NCBI GenBank assembly: GCA_028285545.1
Contig: JANQPA010000076.1
Location: 62,001 to 126,000, forward strand
DNA: 64,000 nucleotides
DNA from: Saprospiraceae bacterium
GTDB lineage: Bacteria > Bacteroidota > Bacteroidia > Chitinophagales > Saprospiraceae
Direction: 5' to 3'
The notes below the pieces were generated by a model, which was not told the DNA's origin, made no database searches, and worked only from the letters and a program-made list of their open reading frames with translations. Positions 16,852 through 26,140 of the stretch are shown piece by piece. Both the position numbers and the translations under genes were made by a program. How positions within the stretch are numbered: position 1 is the stretch's first letter; each line of letters opens with the position of its first letter.

Positions 16852-18843
16852 TTAAGGTAGTGTTTTTAAATATTTATCAAACCACTGCATAATTTCTCGA
16901 AAATAATGGTCCCGATGCTGAGGTTGTCTAACTCCATGCCCCTCATTAGGGTACCGAACAAAGCGGGTAGGGACATCTAATTTTTGTAAAGCGATATAAA
17001 ATTCTTCAGCCTGGGTAATGGGAACATCAATATCATTTTCACCATGTAACAAAAGGGTAGGAGTTTTGACATTTTTAATATGTGCCATTGGAGAAAAATG
17101 CCAAAGCAAGCTATAATTATCCCAGGGCAGTCCACCAAATTCCGTCTCAATCAATAATTGGTACAAAGAGTTTCCATAAAAAGAAATCAAATTACTAACT
17201 GAAGCAACGGTAATAGCAGATTTGTATCGATCGGTTTGGGTGACAACCCAATTGGTCATGAATCCGCCATAAGAACCTCCGGTAACCCCCATTCGATCCT
17301 TATCCAAAAAAGCATATTTTTCCAGTGCTGCATCCAATCCCAGCATCAAATCTTTATAATCACCTCCTCCCCAGGCCTGATAGGTCCCATCAGCAAATTT
17401 TTGTCCATATCCCGTTGATCCTCTTGGATTAATAAATACTACTGCATAGCCCTCGGCAACCAGCATTTCATTCATCACATCAGAAGAGTATCCATACATT
17501 CCATGTGGACCCCCGTGAATTCGGTGTACAACAGGAATTTTTGTTCCCGACTTTATGTTTTCAGGATAACATATGAATCCTTGAACCTGGGTCCCATCAA
17601 ATGAAGAAAACCAAAAGTCCTCCATTTTGGAAAAAGTTTTGTTGCTTACCCAATCTTGAGTATGATTGGTTAGTCTTTGGGGATTGCTTCCATCCAAGTT
17701 GGCCACATAAATTTCAGTAGGATGTTTATGAGAACTAAAAGTATAGAACATTTTATCCTTGGAAAAATTAAATCCCCCAGCCATTCCCTTTTTGTTGACC
17801 ACAGCTTCTGGAGCTACCCCTTGTTTGACTCTATAAATCAATCGACTACCTCTATCTCTGGCACCAAAATATAGCCATTCTCCTTCAGGATGCCACTGTA
17901 CACCACTAGCCCTTCTATCCAGTTCTTTACTTAAGTTTATCTCCTTTTGACCATCAATAGAAAGAGCATAGATGAAAGTGTTTTCAGGAGGACTGTCTTT
18001 AGTGTTGACAGGGCGTTTGGTGGCATGATAGGCGATCCATTTTCCGTCAGGGGACACATTGGGATCATGCTCTGTACCTATACTTTCGGTCAATTGTTTG
18101 AGTTGGTTGGTTTCAAAGTTGATTTCCCAAATGTCATTATTATAATTATGATCTGGGTTTTCGGTCCTGTTTGAAAGAAAAACAATGGACTTACTGTCCG
18201 GCTTCCAGGATAGGGAGTGACTATCAAAAGGATCGGGAGTAACGGTTTTTAGTCCACTACCATCTTTTTTTACGATCCAGATCCTGGTCAACATATTATC
18301 GGAAAATGAAGTTCGGGACTTATACATGGTACGTTCTACCACGAGTGGGTCATTTGGATTGGTCCTTTTGTTTCCGGTTTTGGTATCTGCGGCTACAAAA
18401 GCCAGGTATTCTCCATTTGGACTCCACTCATAATTCTTGATGGTACTATGTCCGGTAAAGTGATTACTTTGAGGGGTTTTAGCTACCATTTTAGGGATTC
18501 CAAGTTTATAATTGGATCCCTTTTTTGAGAAAGCAGCAACCTGTAAAGCTCCACTTTTTCGGAAGGCAATTTGTTGTCCATCTGGTGACCATTTAGGATC
18601 ACTTACATTTGTAGTGAGCTCGCTGTACTTTTTGCTGGCCACCTCCATGACATACAATATAGAACGGCCAGTATTATTTTCTAAATCTGTTTGGCTAACA
18701 CTGTATAGAATGAGTTGTCCGTTGGGAGAAGGGATTGGACTTGAAACGCTTGGCAAATCCCATATGTTATCCAGGCTTATTTTTTCCTGAGCAAAAATGG
18801 TCCCTGCCCAGATCATCATAATTAAAAGGGTGTATTTCTTCAT
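16852..18843 (-). CDS. S9-family prolyl oligopeptidase, secreted
   Basis: A 663-residue serine peptidase of the acylaminoacyl-peptidase/dipeptidyl-peptidase group. The signal peptide (LLIMMIWAGTIFAQ) targets the envelope. Residues about 25-390 form a WD40/TolB-like propeller with repeated WSPDG, WKPDS and VSPDGKW motifs. The C-terminal alpha/beta-hydrolase has the nucleophile in GGSYGGF (Ser524), Asp in GENDIDVP and His636 in NEGHGVR. It cleaves short peptides, probably in the periplasm. It is a single gene, with the long hairpin behind it and no clear promoter box in front. Confidence 0.93.
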   Translation of the reverse strand: MKKYTLLIMMIWAGTIFAQEKISLDNIWDLPSVSSPIPSPNGQLILYSVSQTDLENNTGRSILYVMEVASKKYSELTTNVSDPKWSPDGQQIAFRKSGALQVAAFSKKGSNYKLGIPKMVAKTPQSNHFTGHSTIKNYEWSPNGEYLAFVAADTKTGNKRTNPNDPLVVERTMYKSRTSFSDNMLTRIWIVKKDGSGLKTVTPDPFDSHSLSWKPDSKSIVFLSNRTENPDHNYNNDIWEINFETNQLKQLTESIGTEHDPNVSPDGKWIAYHATKRPVNTKDSPPENTFIYALSIDGQKEINLSKELDRRASGVQWHPEGEWLYFGARDRGSRLIYRVKQGVAPEAVVNKKGMAGGFNFSKDKMFYTFSSHKHPTEIYVANLDGSNPQRLTNHTQDWVSNKTFSKMEDFWFSSFDGTQVQGFICYPENIKSGTKIPVVHRIHGGPHGMYGYSSDVMNEMLVAEGYAVVFINPRGSTGYGQKFADGTYQAWGGGDYKDLMLGLDAALEKYAFLDKDRMGVTGGSYGGFMTNWVVTQTDRYKSAITVASVSNLISFYGNSLYQLLIETEFGGLPWDNYSLLWHFSPMAHIKNVKTPTLLLHGENDIDVPITQAEEFYIALQKLDVPTRFVRYPNEGHGVRQPQHRDHYFREIMQWFDKYLKTLP

Positions 18844-18996
18844 CTTTCTTTTAGTTTTAAATAGCTAAGTACAAAATGAAGGAATAATATAAGAAGGATT
18901 GCTAAATTATGATTAAGGACCCATCGATAGTTTTTGGATAAATGGAGGTAGACCGTTTTTTTATCGTTTTGTTAGCTCAAAACCTATATTTATGTT

Positions 18997-19088
18997 GTAC
19001 TGAGTATTGGGTATTGAGTACTTGATCATTCTCCTCATTTAAAATTCACCATTAATACCCAATACTCAACACCCAGTACTCAATACTA
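18997..19088 (-). repeat. Word-array inverted repeat at the 3' end of the symporter gene
   Basis: On the minus strand the array begins at the symporter's TAG stop: near-repeats of TATTGAGTACTGGG and TGTTGAGTATTGGG (19088-19053). An inverted set of the same words follows (19024-18997: GTACTGAGTATTGGGTATTG on the plus strand). The two sides can pair into an imperfect stem of about 28 bp. It may serve as a terminator; its word-repeat structure recurs at other loci in the window. Confidence 0.6.
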
Positions 19089-20654
19089 GCTCCTATCTAA
19101 TTTTCCAGACCTAATCGCCTTCAGGTACTTTTCAACTTCCTCTTTAACCATAGGAGCTAATAATAATAAACCTAACATATTCGGGAAAACCAGTGCCAGC
19201 ATCATGGCATCGGCGAGGCTTTTGACAGCGGTCAGAGTAATGGCTGCTCCAACTATGATGGCACCACAGAATAATAGTTTATAAATAATATCGGCCATTT
19301 TGTGGTGCCCGAAGATGTATTTCCAGGCTTGCAAACCATAATAAGACCATGCCAACATGGTGGAAAATGCAAAAAGCAAAGCAGCTATCCCAAGAACTAG
19401 GGAAAAATTAGGGATAACAGACTCAAAAGCACTGCTTGTGCAGGCAATTCCAGAACCGTCCGAACAATCAGATTGAGTAATGATAATTACCAATGCCGTC
19501 ATGGTGCAAACTACTACGGTATCTATAAAAGGTTCTAATAGTGCCACGATCCCTTCACTGGCTGCATAATTGGTCTTTACCGCACTATGTGCAAAGGAGG
19601 CAGAACCCAACCCAGCCTCATTGGAGAATGCAGCCCTGGTTAATCCTACTGTGATTACACCTAAAACGCCTCCCTGAATAGCTTGCGGGTTAAAGGCCTC
19701 CCTGAAGATTAGGGCAAAGGCTTGTGGGATACTGGTAAAATTAAGGGCTAATATGATAAGAGCAGAGATTACATAAATACTGACCATGAGGGGTACAATC
19801 TTTTCAGCAACATTGCCAATCCTTTTAATTCCTCCCAATATTACGATGCCTACCAGCAAAGCCATTAATACTCCAAAAATGAATCCTGTTGCATTGGATT
19901 CAATCTGTAAAAGATTGGTAATGATAGGTACTACTTGTTCTCTGGCCTGGTTCACCTGAAACATACTGCCAGCTGCCATAGCTGAAAAAATAATAATGAC
20001 GGCATAAAAAAAAGCAAAACCCTTTCCCAAAACAGGAAGTTTTCTTTTGGCGAATCCTTTTCTAAGATAATATAGTGGGCCTCCTAAAACATGACCTTCT
20101 TCATCAAATTCCCTGAATTTTACTCCTAAAATACATTCCGTAAATTTGGAGGACATCCCCAAAAAGCCAGCTAAAATCATCCAAAAGGTAGCCCCAGGAC
20201 CACCACTACCAATAGCCAATGCAATCCCGGCAATATTCCCTAGACCTACGGTAGCCGATATGGCAGTGGTTAATGCCTGGAAGGCAGAAACTTCTCCTAT
20301 GTTTTTCTGTTTTTTATCCTTTTCAGGATTATCGGATTTGGTATTATCGTATTTGCCTCTGATGATCCGAACAGCTAATCCAAACAATCGGATGTTGGGG
20401 AAACCAAAATATATGGTAAAATATAAAGCTCCAAATATTAAGATCATTAAAACAATGGGGACTCCTACTGCTTGTTCCATTCCGGGAAGCTTAAATGGGA
20501 TGGATACAAAAACGACATTGCTGACTTGATTGGCTATGGGTTGTACAAATTCATTGATTTTTTCATCGATTCCTTTGGTTTCTTGGGCCCAGGATTGGGC
20601 AGGGCTAAAAAATATTAGAAATAATATTAGAATTCTTAATAAAGAGTTTTTCAT
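19086..20654 (-). CDS. AGCS-family sodium:alanine symporter
   Basis: A 522-residue inner-membrane transporter with about 11 hydrophobic segments. Family signatures are the conserved glycine-rich stretch SATVGLGNIAGIALAIGSGGPGA (described here by its ends; about residues 130-155), GGPLYYLRKG and NEAGLGSASFAHSA. The family imports alanine or glycine with Na+. The protein begins with a cleavable-looking signal (ILFLIFFSPAQSWAQ), common in Bacteroidota members. It is divergent from the sigma-factor gene over 138 nt. The C-terminal stop lies inside a word-array inverted repeat. Confidence 0.93.
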   Translation of the reverse strand: MKNSLLRILILFLIFFSPAQSWAQETKGIDEKINEFVQPIANQVSNVVFVSIPFKLPGMEQAVGVPIVLMILIFGALYFTIYFGFPNIRLFGLAVRIIRGKYDNTKSDNPEKDKKQKNIGEVSAFQALTTAISATVGLGNIAGIALAIGSGGPGATFWMILAGFLGMSSKFTECILGVKFREFDEEGHVLGGPLYYLRKGFAKRKLPVLGKGFAFFYAVIIIFSAMAAGSMFQVNQAREQVVPIITNLLQIESNATGFIFGVLMALLVGIVILGGIKRIGNVAEKIVPLMVSIYVISALIILALNFTSIPQAFALIFREAFNPQAIQGGVLGVITVGLTRAAFSNEAGLGSASFAHSAVKTNYAASEGIVALLEPFIDTVVVCTMTALVIIITQSDCSDGSGIACTSSAFESVIPNFSLVLGIAALLFAFSTMLAWSYYGLQAWKYIFGHHKMADIIYKLLFCGAIIVGAAITLTAVKSLADAMMLALVFPNMLGLLLLAPMVKEEVEKYLKAIRSGKLDRS

Positions 20655-20719
20655 GATAATGCGCTTAATTTTGCTATTAAATTGTTGATAATGCCCTAAT
20701 AGTGGAGCAAAATGGAGAG

Positions 20720-20760
20720 AGGTAACGTTTTTTTTTATTTTTTATAAAATACCGTTACCT
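20720..20760. promoter_or_regulatory. Inverted repeat between symporter and ECF sigma genes
   Basis: Perfect arms AGGTAACG (20720-20727) and CGTTACCT (20753-20760) are separated by 25 nt of A/T. The right arm overlaps TACCTTTTG, a -7-like box for the sigma-factor gene 30 nt further on. It may be a regulator site or an autoregulated sigma promoter. Confidence 0.45.
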
Positions 20761-20792
20761 TTTGTTTGAAATCACACTATTTATAAGAGCAA

Positions 20793-21344
20793 ATGTCAAT
20801 ATCCGAGGAAGAAATTATTCGCTTGCTGGGATCCGGAAATGAACGAGATATTCATAAGGGATACAAACTTTTGGCAAAACACTACGCACAAGGGCTTAGC
20901 TATTACATTATGAAACAGTTACCGGATGGCTCCATTAAAGAAGTCGAAGATATAAGACTGGAAAGCCTTACCGCTTTTGTAATGAATGTGCAGAAGGGAA
21001 AATTTCGGCAAGAGGCAAGTATTAAAACCTTCCTTTTTAGAGTGGCGAAAAACTTATGTATCCAGGAGTTCAAAAATGCTAAAAAAATTGACTTAGATAC
21101 TTTAATGATGCAATTACTTTCTGAGAATAAGGATTCTCAAAACTCACTGGATGCAAAAAAAATCCTGGAGCAGACTATGCTAAAATTGACCGTCAAATGC
21201 CAGCAACTAATAACTGCCTTTTACTGGAGAGGATGGACCCATGAAGAAATCGGAGAGGAGTTGGGCAAAAACTCAAAAGCAGTGAAACAACAATTATACA
21301 GATGCAAAGAAAAATTGCGTGAATTGATGGGGATTAAAAAATAG
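20793..21344 (+). CDS. ECF-type RNA polymerase sigma factor
   Basis: A 183-residue sigma-70-family protein with only regions 2 and 4. Region 2 is visible around FRQEASIKTFLFRVAKNLCIQEFKN in the middle of the protein (positions about 75-100). Region 4 has a helix-turn-helix WTHEEIGEELGKNSKAVKQQ near residues 145-165. ECF factors direct polymerase to a small stress or envelope regulon and are usually held by a membrane anti-sigma factor encoded next door, which the following gene may be (11 nt apart). Confidence 0.88.
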   Translation: MSISEEEIIRLLGSGNERDIHKGYKLLAKHYAQGLSYYIMKQLPDGSIKEVEDIRLESLTAFVMNVQKGKFRQEASIKTFLFRVAKNLCIQEFKNAKKIDLDTLMMQLLSENKDSQNSLDAKKILEQTMLKLTVKCQQLITAFYWRGWTHEEIGEELGKNSKAVKQQLYRCKEKLRELMGIKK

Positions 21345-21355
21345 AAAGGAGAAGC

Positions 21356-22723
21356 ATGGATAATAATAAAACTAGAATATTTCAATATCTCAAAGATCTG
21401 ATGACTTTATCTGAAAGAGAAGCTTTTGAAAAAGACTTGTCCTCCAAGCCGGATCTAAAAAAGGAATTTGATTTTGAGTTATTATTATTCCAGGGGATCA
21501 ATGAGATAGAGAAAAGTAAAATCCAAAAGGACCTCCAACAAGTGCTTAAAGAGGTAGATCTCGAGGACTCACCTCTCATTGTGGATGTACCAGTAGAGAG
21601 CAAAGCACCTACCTTTCATTTACCCTCATTCTATCCTAAGCCCAGTGAAGGTTTTGGGAGATGGTTAGCCAGGTCCTTTGGGAACTTTAAAGCTGGGATA
21701 AGCTTTGGGATCAGTCCTGCATTTACGCTGGCAAGTGCTCTTCTGTTGGTTGGTTGGATAGAAATGGACTGGCTTTGGTTAAATGCCTATTCTATTCAAT
21801 TACTGGTTATTGGCCTAACCACCATCTGGTTATATTTCATTTGTCCTGCTCCAAATTATTATTTAGAGGCTAATAGAGCTTCCTTGGGACTTTCTCAATT
21901 TTGGAATTGGTGGCGCCTGATATGGGTGATGTGGTTTTTCCTATATTTATTTTTAAGTTTAAGAAATTCAAATTTAATTGCTGAAAATTTTTATTTCCTA
22001 TCTGCTACTTCAGACGTTCACTTTTTTAATATATTGATTCATCTGGCAAATAATCTGGCCTCTCTAGCTATTTTTGTTTGTTATGATATAATTCAGAAGG
22101 ATACATTTAGATCCAAGAAAAAAACAGAGGATCCTTCCTTTCAAAATGGATCAAGTATCAAGGTTGTGTTGCCAGAAATTAAGGATGTCTTTTTTGATGC
22201 CGAAGAAATCATCGGCTCAAACATCAATAAAAGTAAATATTATATTCTTCTCTTGATTTTCACGGCAGTAGAACTATCTTTCTTTTTTAGTGGATATTAT
22301 GGTGGAGATGCTCAAAAAATATTCGGTTTGCTTTCCGGAATGATTGGTGGGGTAGCTTTTGGAATGCTTTTTTCAAAACTCAACTCTAAATATTTAGGAC
22401 TTAATGAATTCTTTTTCATCTTATTAATCACTTATATCGTGATTCAACCAGGATTTAATTTCTTAACCCTTTCCTTTGGTTTTGAAAATGCAGCGCTGGA
22501 GAATATTTTGATGAACGTCTTTTCCTACCTGGCTCTTGCCCTTAAATTGATTCTGCTGGCTATTATCCAATGGCTGGTGTACTCAAACCAACTCCTATAT
22601 TATTTGGCCGTTTCTACACATTTAAATAAAGAAGTTGAACAACATCGAATTCATGCTATTAATAGTATTAGCAGAGCTAAACCGGTACGATATAAAGACC
22701 TTTGGAAAGTTAGAAAATTATGA
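21356..22723 (+). CDS. Multi-TM protein with anti-sigma-like N-terminus
   Basis: A 455-residue protein of unknown function. The first 60 residues (LKDLMTLSEREAFEKDLSS, then DLKKEFDFELLLFQG) match the cytoplasmic pattern of Bacteroidota anti-sigma factors. After residue 110 the protein has about nine membrane helices in two groups split by a soluble loop (about 240-285). The usual single-TM anti-sigma layout is therefore replaced by a polytopic sensor-like body. It follows the sigma gene by 11 nt, so an operon is likely. That it binds the sigma factor is inferred from position and the N-terminal pattern. Confidence 0.65.
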   Translation: MDNNKTRIFQYLKDLMTLSEREAFEKDLSSKPDLKKEFDFELLLFQGINEIEKSKIQKDLQQVLKEVDLEDSPLIVDVPVESKAPTFHLPSFYPKPSEGFGRWLARSFGNFKAGISFGISPAFTLASALLLVGWIEMDWLWLNAYSIQLLVIGLTTIWLYFICPAPNYYLEANRASLGLSQFWNWWRLIWVMWFFLYLFLSLRNSNLIAENFYFLSATSDVHFFNILIHLANNLASLAIFVCYDIIQKDTFRSKKKTEDPSFQNGSSIKVVLPEIKDVFFDAEEIIGSNINKSKYYILLLIFTAVELSFFFSGYYGGDAQKIFGLLSGMIGGVAFGMLFSKLNSKYLGLNEFFFILLITYIVIQPGFNFLTLSFGFENAALENILMNVFSYLALALKLILLAIIQWLVYSNQLLYYLAVSTHLNKEVEQHRIHAINSISRAKPVRYKDLWKVRKL

Positions 22724-22833
22724 TAATATCAATGTCAATATCAATTGCAATTTCAATGTTCTATGAATTATTGCCATTAAAATTGTCATTTTCATTGCTA
22801 TTGTTATTGCCATTGCTATTGAAATTGAATAAC
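22724..22833 (+). repeat. CAAT/ATTG word array between two membrane-protein genes
   Basis: Directly after the TGA stop come repeated CAAT words (TATCAATGTCAATATCAATT...), then their inverted form (TTATTGCCATTGCTATTGAA...). The halves can pair as an imperfect hairpin. The stretch is open in the frame of the next gene and would encode a hydrophobic low-complexity extension, so that gene's start could easily be placed too far upstream. Confidence 0.6.
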
Positions 22834-23280
22834 ATGACAACAGAAATCCTTCTTAAATACCTTCACTTCATTTGCATCTTCACAATTGTGTCCAGTATTG
22901 TTTCAGAACATTTATTGCTCAAACCCCAAATGACCCGTTTAGAGATAAAAAGAGTCGCAGTCCTTGATTCTATTTATGGCTTTGCCACCATATTATTATT
23001 AGCTGCTGGATTCAGCCTGTGGTTTTTGGTGGGTAAACCCGCCGAATTTTACAGCAAAAATTGGATTTTTCATCTTAAAATTGGCTTGTTTGTTATTGTT
23101 GGTTTACTTTCTATTTATCCCACCAGATTTTTTAATAAACAAAAAAAAGGAGAAGAAAGTGACTTAATAGAGGTTCCTGCGTCTATAAAATATATGATTC
23201 GCTTGGAATTATTAATACTATTTATCATTCCAATTACTGCTTCCTTAATGGCCAAAGGAATCGGTTTTTTTGGAGAATAA
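22834..23280 (+). CDS. DUF2214-family membrane protein
   Basis: A 148-residue inner-membrane protein with four hydrophobic helices. The pattern LLKYLHFICIFTIVSSIVSE, followed by AVLDSIYGFATILLLAAGF and FHLKIGLFVIVGLLSIYPT, fits DUF2214. Function is unknown; relatives have conserved His and Arg/Lys residues in the helices. The ATG at 22834 begins the family-like sequence; the longer frame from 22720 only adds the translated word array. It is downstream of the sigma/anti-sigma-like pair and perhaps in the same transcript. Confidence 0.78.
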   Translation: MTTEILLKYLHFICIFTIVSSIVSEHLLLKPQMTRLEIKRVAVLDSIYGFATILLLAAGFSLWFLVGKPAEFYSKNWIFHLKIGLFVIVGLLSIYPTRFFNKQKKGEESDLIEVPASIKYMIRLELLILFIIPITASLMAKGIGFFGE

Positions 23281-23359
23281 AAAGGGATTAAGTCCTTACC
23301 ATTTGGTTTTTCTTTACCCTTTATAATGACAAGCACTTAAATATTTAAATCCAATTGAA

Positions 23360-23551
23360 ATGAAATCTTCTCATAGGCTATTTAAAAATAGCATTGGCCA
23401 ATCTTCTTTAGATAATTCTTCTCATAAAGAATCTCCTATTCGGTCCTTATTGATCACCGTAAAAAAGGAAATGAAAAAGTCTTCCCATCGTACTTCCCTG
23501 AAAAGTACCATCCATGCTGATTTGGTGATGCGTTGTATGGTCTTGGGATAA
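23360..23551 (+). CDS. Small basic protein, hypothetical
   Basis: A 63-residue Lys/Ser/His-rich frame with an internal similarity (KSSHRLFKNSIG and KSSHRTSLKSTIH). It has no signal peptide or membrane helix. There is no known family, and no strong promoter or ribosome-binding site is visible. It may be spurious; it is listed because it fills the gap after DUF2214 and ends just where the repeat spacer begins. Confidence 0.3.
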   Translation: MKSSHRLFKNSIGQSSLDNSSHKESPIRSLLITVKKEMKKSSHRTSLKSTIHADLVMRCMVLG

Positions 23552-23899
23552 CCTATAGATTAGTAGATGTGTAAATTTGTAAATGAGCAGATTCTTTGAT
23601 GTTATGATTCTGTGATGCTACGATTTTTTGATGTGTAAATTTGGAAATAGATAAATTTGCTGAGGCGTAGATTCTTTGATATTAACATTCTGAAATACTT
23701 TAATGATTGAATCTCCGGAATTTGCGAAATTAGCGTGCCTAAAAAAGCTAAAATAAACAACCACCCCTTCAATTCAACTTTCCCTTAACGTGAACACTTG
23801 ATCACTTGAACACGTGAAAACTTATAAACTTATAATTAGAACTCATTCCCGTTTTTATTATATATTATGCTTTCAATAAAATAAAATCTCTCTCTCTGA
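23552..23899. repeat. Intergenic repeat spacer, copy A
   Basis: This spacer of about 350 nt has no gene. It holds word near-repeats and blocks shared with the spacer on the other side of the SDR gene. The 28-nt block at 23606-23633 matches 24689-24716 at 26 of 28 positions, and 23735-23756 (GTGCCTAAAAAAGCTAAAAT...) matches 24837-24858. Near the end, 23789-23815 carries the word CGTGAACACTTG and its variant, also found at 27227-27245 and 35612-35630. Confidence 0.7.
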
Positions 23900-24673
23900 A
23901 TGGAAAGCATAAAAAACTTATTTAACCTTAAAGGTAAAGTTGTTATTATTACTGGATCTAGTAAAGGTATCGGTGAAGCTATTGCAAGAGGCCTTGCTGA
24001 ACATGGTGCCCATGTTGTCATTAGTAGCCGCAAACAGGAAGCAGTAGATGAAGTTGTTGACCAATTTAAAGCAGCTGGCCTGGAAGCAATAGGGATTGCT
24101 TGTCATGTGGGAAAGGCAGATCAAAGAACGAATTTAGTTAACGAAACCATCAATCGATTTGGAGGTGTAGATATCTTAATAAATAATGCTGCCATTAACC
24201 CTATCTATGGCCCTATTGAAGAAGCTGAGGAAGCGGCTTTTGACAAAATAATGGATGTCAATTTAAAGGCTCCCTGGATTTTATCAAACCTGGTATTGCC
24301 AAGCATGAAAGAAAGAGGTGGAGGTAGTGTGATCAATATTAGCTCAGTTGAAGGATTGAAACCTGGACTTGGATTAGGGCTTTACAGTACCAGTAAAGCA
24401 GCTTTAATCATGTTAACTCAAAATCAAGCCAAAGAATGGGGACAATATAATATTCGTTCAAATGCCATTTGTCCTGGTCTAGTGAAAACAAAGTTCAGTG
24501 CCACCATCTGGCAAAACGAGCCTTTAATGAATTCTATAAAAAAGAACCTACTCAGCAGCCGACTCGGAACCACCGATGAAATGGCAGGCCTTGCTCTGTT
24601 ACTTGCATCTGATGCTGGTGCCTACATGACTGGAGGGGTTTATACCAACGACGGAGGGTATATGTTGGGTTAA
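23900..24673 (+). CDS. SDR-family oxidoreductase
   Basis: A 257-residue classical short-chain dehydrogenase. Motifs: cofactor-binding TGSSKGIGEA, structural NNAA, catalytic Ser in INISSVEG and YSTSK (Tyr/Lys of the active site), then the C-terminal ICPGLVKTKFS and GGVYTNDGGYML. NADP(H) preference is suggested by SSRKQ after beta-2. Its position just before an acyl-CoA dehydrogenase and an APH-type kinase suggests a role in hydroxy- or keto-acyl-CoA metabolism, like LvaD, rather than sugar metabolism; this is inferred. It is bracketed by two homologous repeat spacers. Confidence 0.88.
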   Translation: MESIKNLFNLKGKVVIITGSSKGIGEAIARGLAEHGAHVVISSRKQEAVDEVVDQFKAAGLEAIGIACHVGKADQRTNLVNETINRFGGVDILINNAAINPIYGPIEEAEEAAFDKIMDVNLKAPWILSNLVLPSMKERGGGSVINISSVEGLKPGLGLGLYSTSKAALIMLTQNQAKEWGQYNIRSNAICPGLVKTKFSATIWQNEPLMNSIKKNLLSSRLGTTDEMAGLALLLASDAGAYMTGGVYTNDGGYMLG

Positions 24674-24918
24674 TTACCCTGATCCTATGATTCTGCGATG
24701 CTATGATTTTTTGATGAATAGATTTGTAGATTGGTAAATGGGCAGATGTGCAAATTCTTTGATGGTACCATTCTGCGATACAATGATATTAAAGATGATT
24801 GAATCTGCGAGATTCCTGACGACCGGAGGTGGTTGTGTGTCTAAAAAAGCTCAAATAAGAAGCTATACTTTCAATTATGCAATCCTTAAACTTGAACACT
24901 TGTAAACTTTCAAACTCA
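24674..24918. repeat. Intergenic repeat spacer, copy B
   Basis: This spacer of 245 nt has no gene and is the homologue of the spacer before the SDR gene. It shares the block at 24689-24716, the CTAAAAAAGCT block near 24841 and the ending words CTTGAACACTTG. Its last 42 nt are open in the acyl-CoA dehydrogenase frame, so a longer start at 24877 would lie inside the repeat and is doubtful. Confidence 0.7.
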
Positions 24919-26136
24919 ATGCACAAAACTATCAGTCCAAAATACACAACGGATCAACTAAATTCGCTTCTCCAACAAGTTCAGGAATTTGTCAAAACAG
25001 AATTATTCCCTTTGGAAAAAGAAGCTTTTGCTCATGACTGGGAAAAGCTACTGCCCGTATTGGATGAAAAAAGAAAGTCAGTTAAATCCAATGGTTGGTG
25101 GACCCCCCAAATCCCCGAAGAATGGGGGGGTATTGGCCTTAGTGTGGAAGAACATGGAAAATTAAGTGCAGTTCTTGGACAAAGTCCATACGGGCATTAT
25201 GTGTTTAATTGTCAGGCACCCGATGCGGGTAATATGGAAATCCTAATAGAATTTGGTACTCCAGAGCAGCAGGAAAAGTTCTTAAAACCCCTGTTGGCCG
25301 GTGAAATCAGATCCTGTTTTGGAATGACAGAGCCTGAATTTGCAGGATCTAACCCAGTGAGGATGGGAACTTTAGCTCAGCTTCAAGAAGAGGATTATGT
25401 TGTTTCCGGCCATAAATGGTTTACCTCTGGGGCACATCAGGCTTCCTTCTGCATAGTCATGTGCCTGACCAATCCCAACTCCGAAAATCCCTATGGCCGA
25501 GCCAGCCAAATCATCATACCCTGCGATACTCCAGGCTATAAACATGTAAGAAGAATACCGGTTGGCGGAGATAAGGGATATGGCTGGGCCAGTCATTCCG
25601 AAATTTTATTGGAAAATTGCAAAGTGCCAATAGGAAATTTATTGGGTGCTGAAGGAAAAGGTTTTGCCATAGCTCAAACAAGACTGGGCCCTGGACGGAT
25701 TCACCATTGTATGCGTTGGTTGGGTATCTGTCAGCGGGCTTTTGATATGATGGTTCATAGAGCAGCCACCAGGAAAATCAGGGAAAATAGAGTGCTGGCC
25801 CAACAACAGACTATTCAAAACTGGATTGCTGAATGTAAAGCAGAAATGTACGCTGCTCGCTTGATGGTCTTGGATACTGCCAGAAAAATTGATCAAAAAG
25901 GAGCCTATGAAGCTCGTGAAGAAATTTCAATGATAAAGTTTTACTGTGCCAATATGCTGCAAAAAGTACTGGATTTTTCTATCCAGGTACATGGCGCAGA
26001 AGGAATAACCGATGATCTAATGCTTTCTTATTGGTATCGCCATGAAAGAGGTGCCCGAATTTATGATGGTGCCGATGAGGTTCATAAATCACGTGTCGCC
26101 AAATTAGTTTTGAAAAAATATGGCTTAAAAATATAA
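24919..26136 (+). CDS. Acyl-CoA dehydrogenase, ACAD10/11-like
   Basis: A 405-residue flavoprotein of the acyl-CoA dehydrogenase fold. Visible are CFGMTEPEFAGSNP (FAD and substrate contacts), GHKWFTSGA, QTRLGPGRIHHCMRWLG and the C-terminal QVHGAEGITDD. Where most family members carry the catalytic base Glu as YEG, this protein has IYDGADEVH, with Asp383 at that place, as in the ACAD10/11 group. Those enzymes, together with an APH-type kinase, convert 4-hydroxyacyl-CoA via a 4-phospho intermediate to an enoyl-CoA. The kinase gene follows by 4 nt. The start was chosen at 24919 because the upstream ATG is in repeat DNA. Confidence 0.88.
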   Translation: MHKTISPKYTTDQLNSLLQQVQEFVKTELFPLEKEAFAHDWEKLLPVLDEKRKSVKSNGWWTPQIPEEWGGIGLSVEEHGKLSAVLGQSPYGHYVFNCQAPDAGNMEILIEFGTPEQQEKFLKPLLAGEIRSCFGMTEPEFAGSNPVRMGTLAQLQEEDYVVSGHKWFTSGAHQASFCIVMCLTNPNSENPYGRASQIIIPCDTPGYKHVRRIPVGGDKGYGWASHSEILLENCKVPIGNLLGAEGKGFAIAQTRLGPGRIHHCMRWLGICQRAFDMMVHRAATRKIRENRVLAQQQTIQNWIAECKAEMYAARLMVLDTARKIDQKGAYEAREEISMIKFYCANMLQKVLDFSIQVHGAEGITDDLMLSYWYRHERGARIYDGADEVHKSRVAKLVLKKYGLKI

Positions 26137-26140
26137 GACC

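Noticed and set aside
22720-22833. Long N-terminus for the DUF2214 protein
   Set aside because: It is translated repeat DNA; the family-like sequence begins at 22834.
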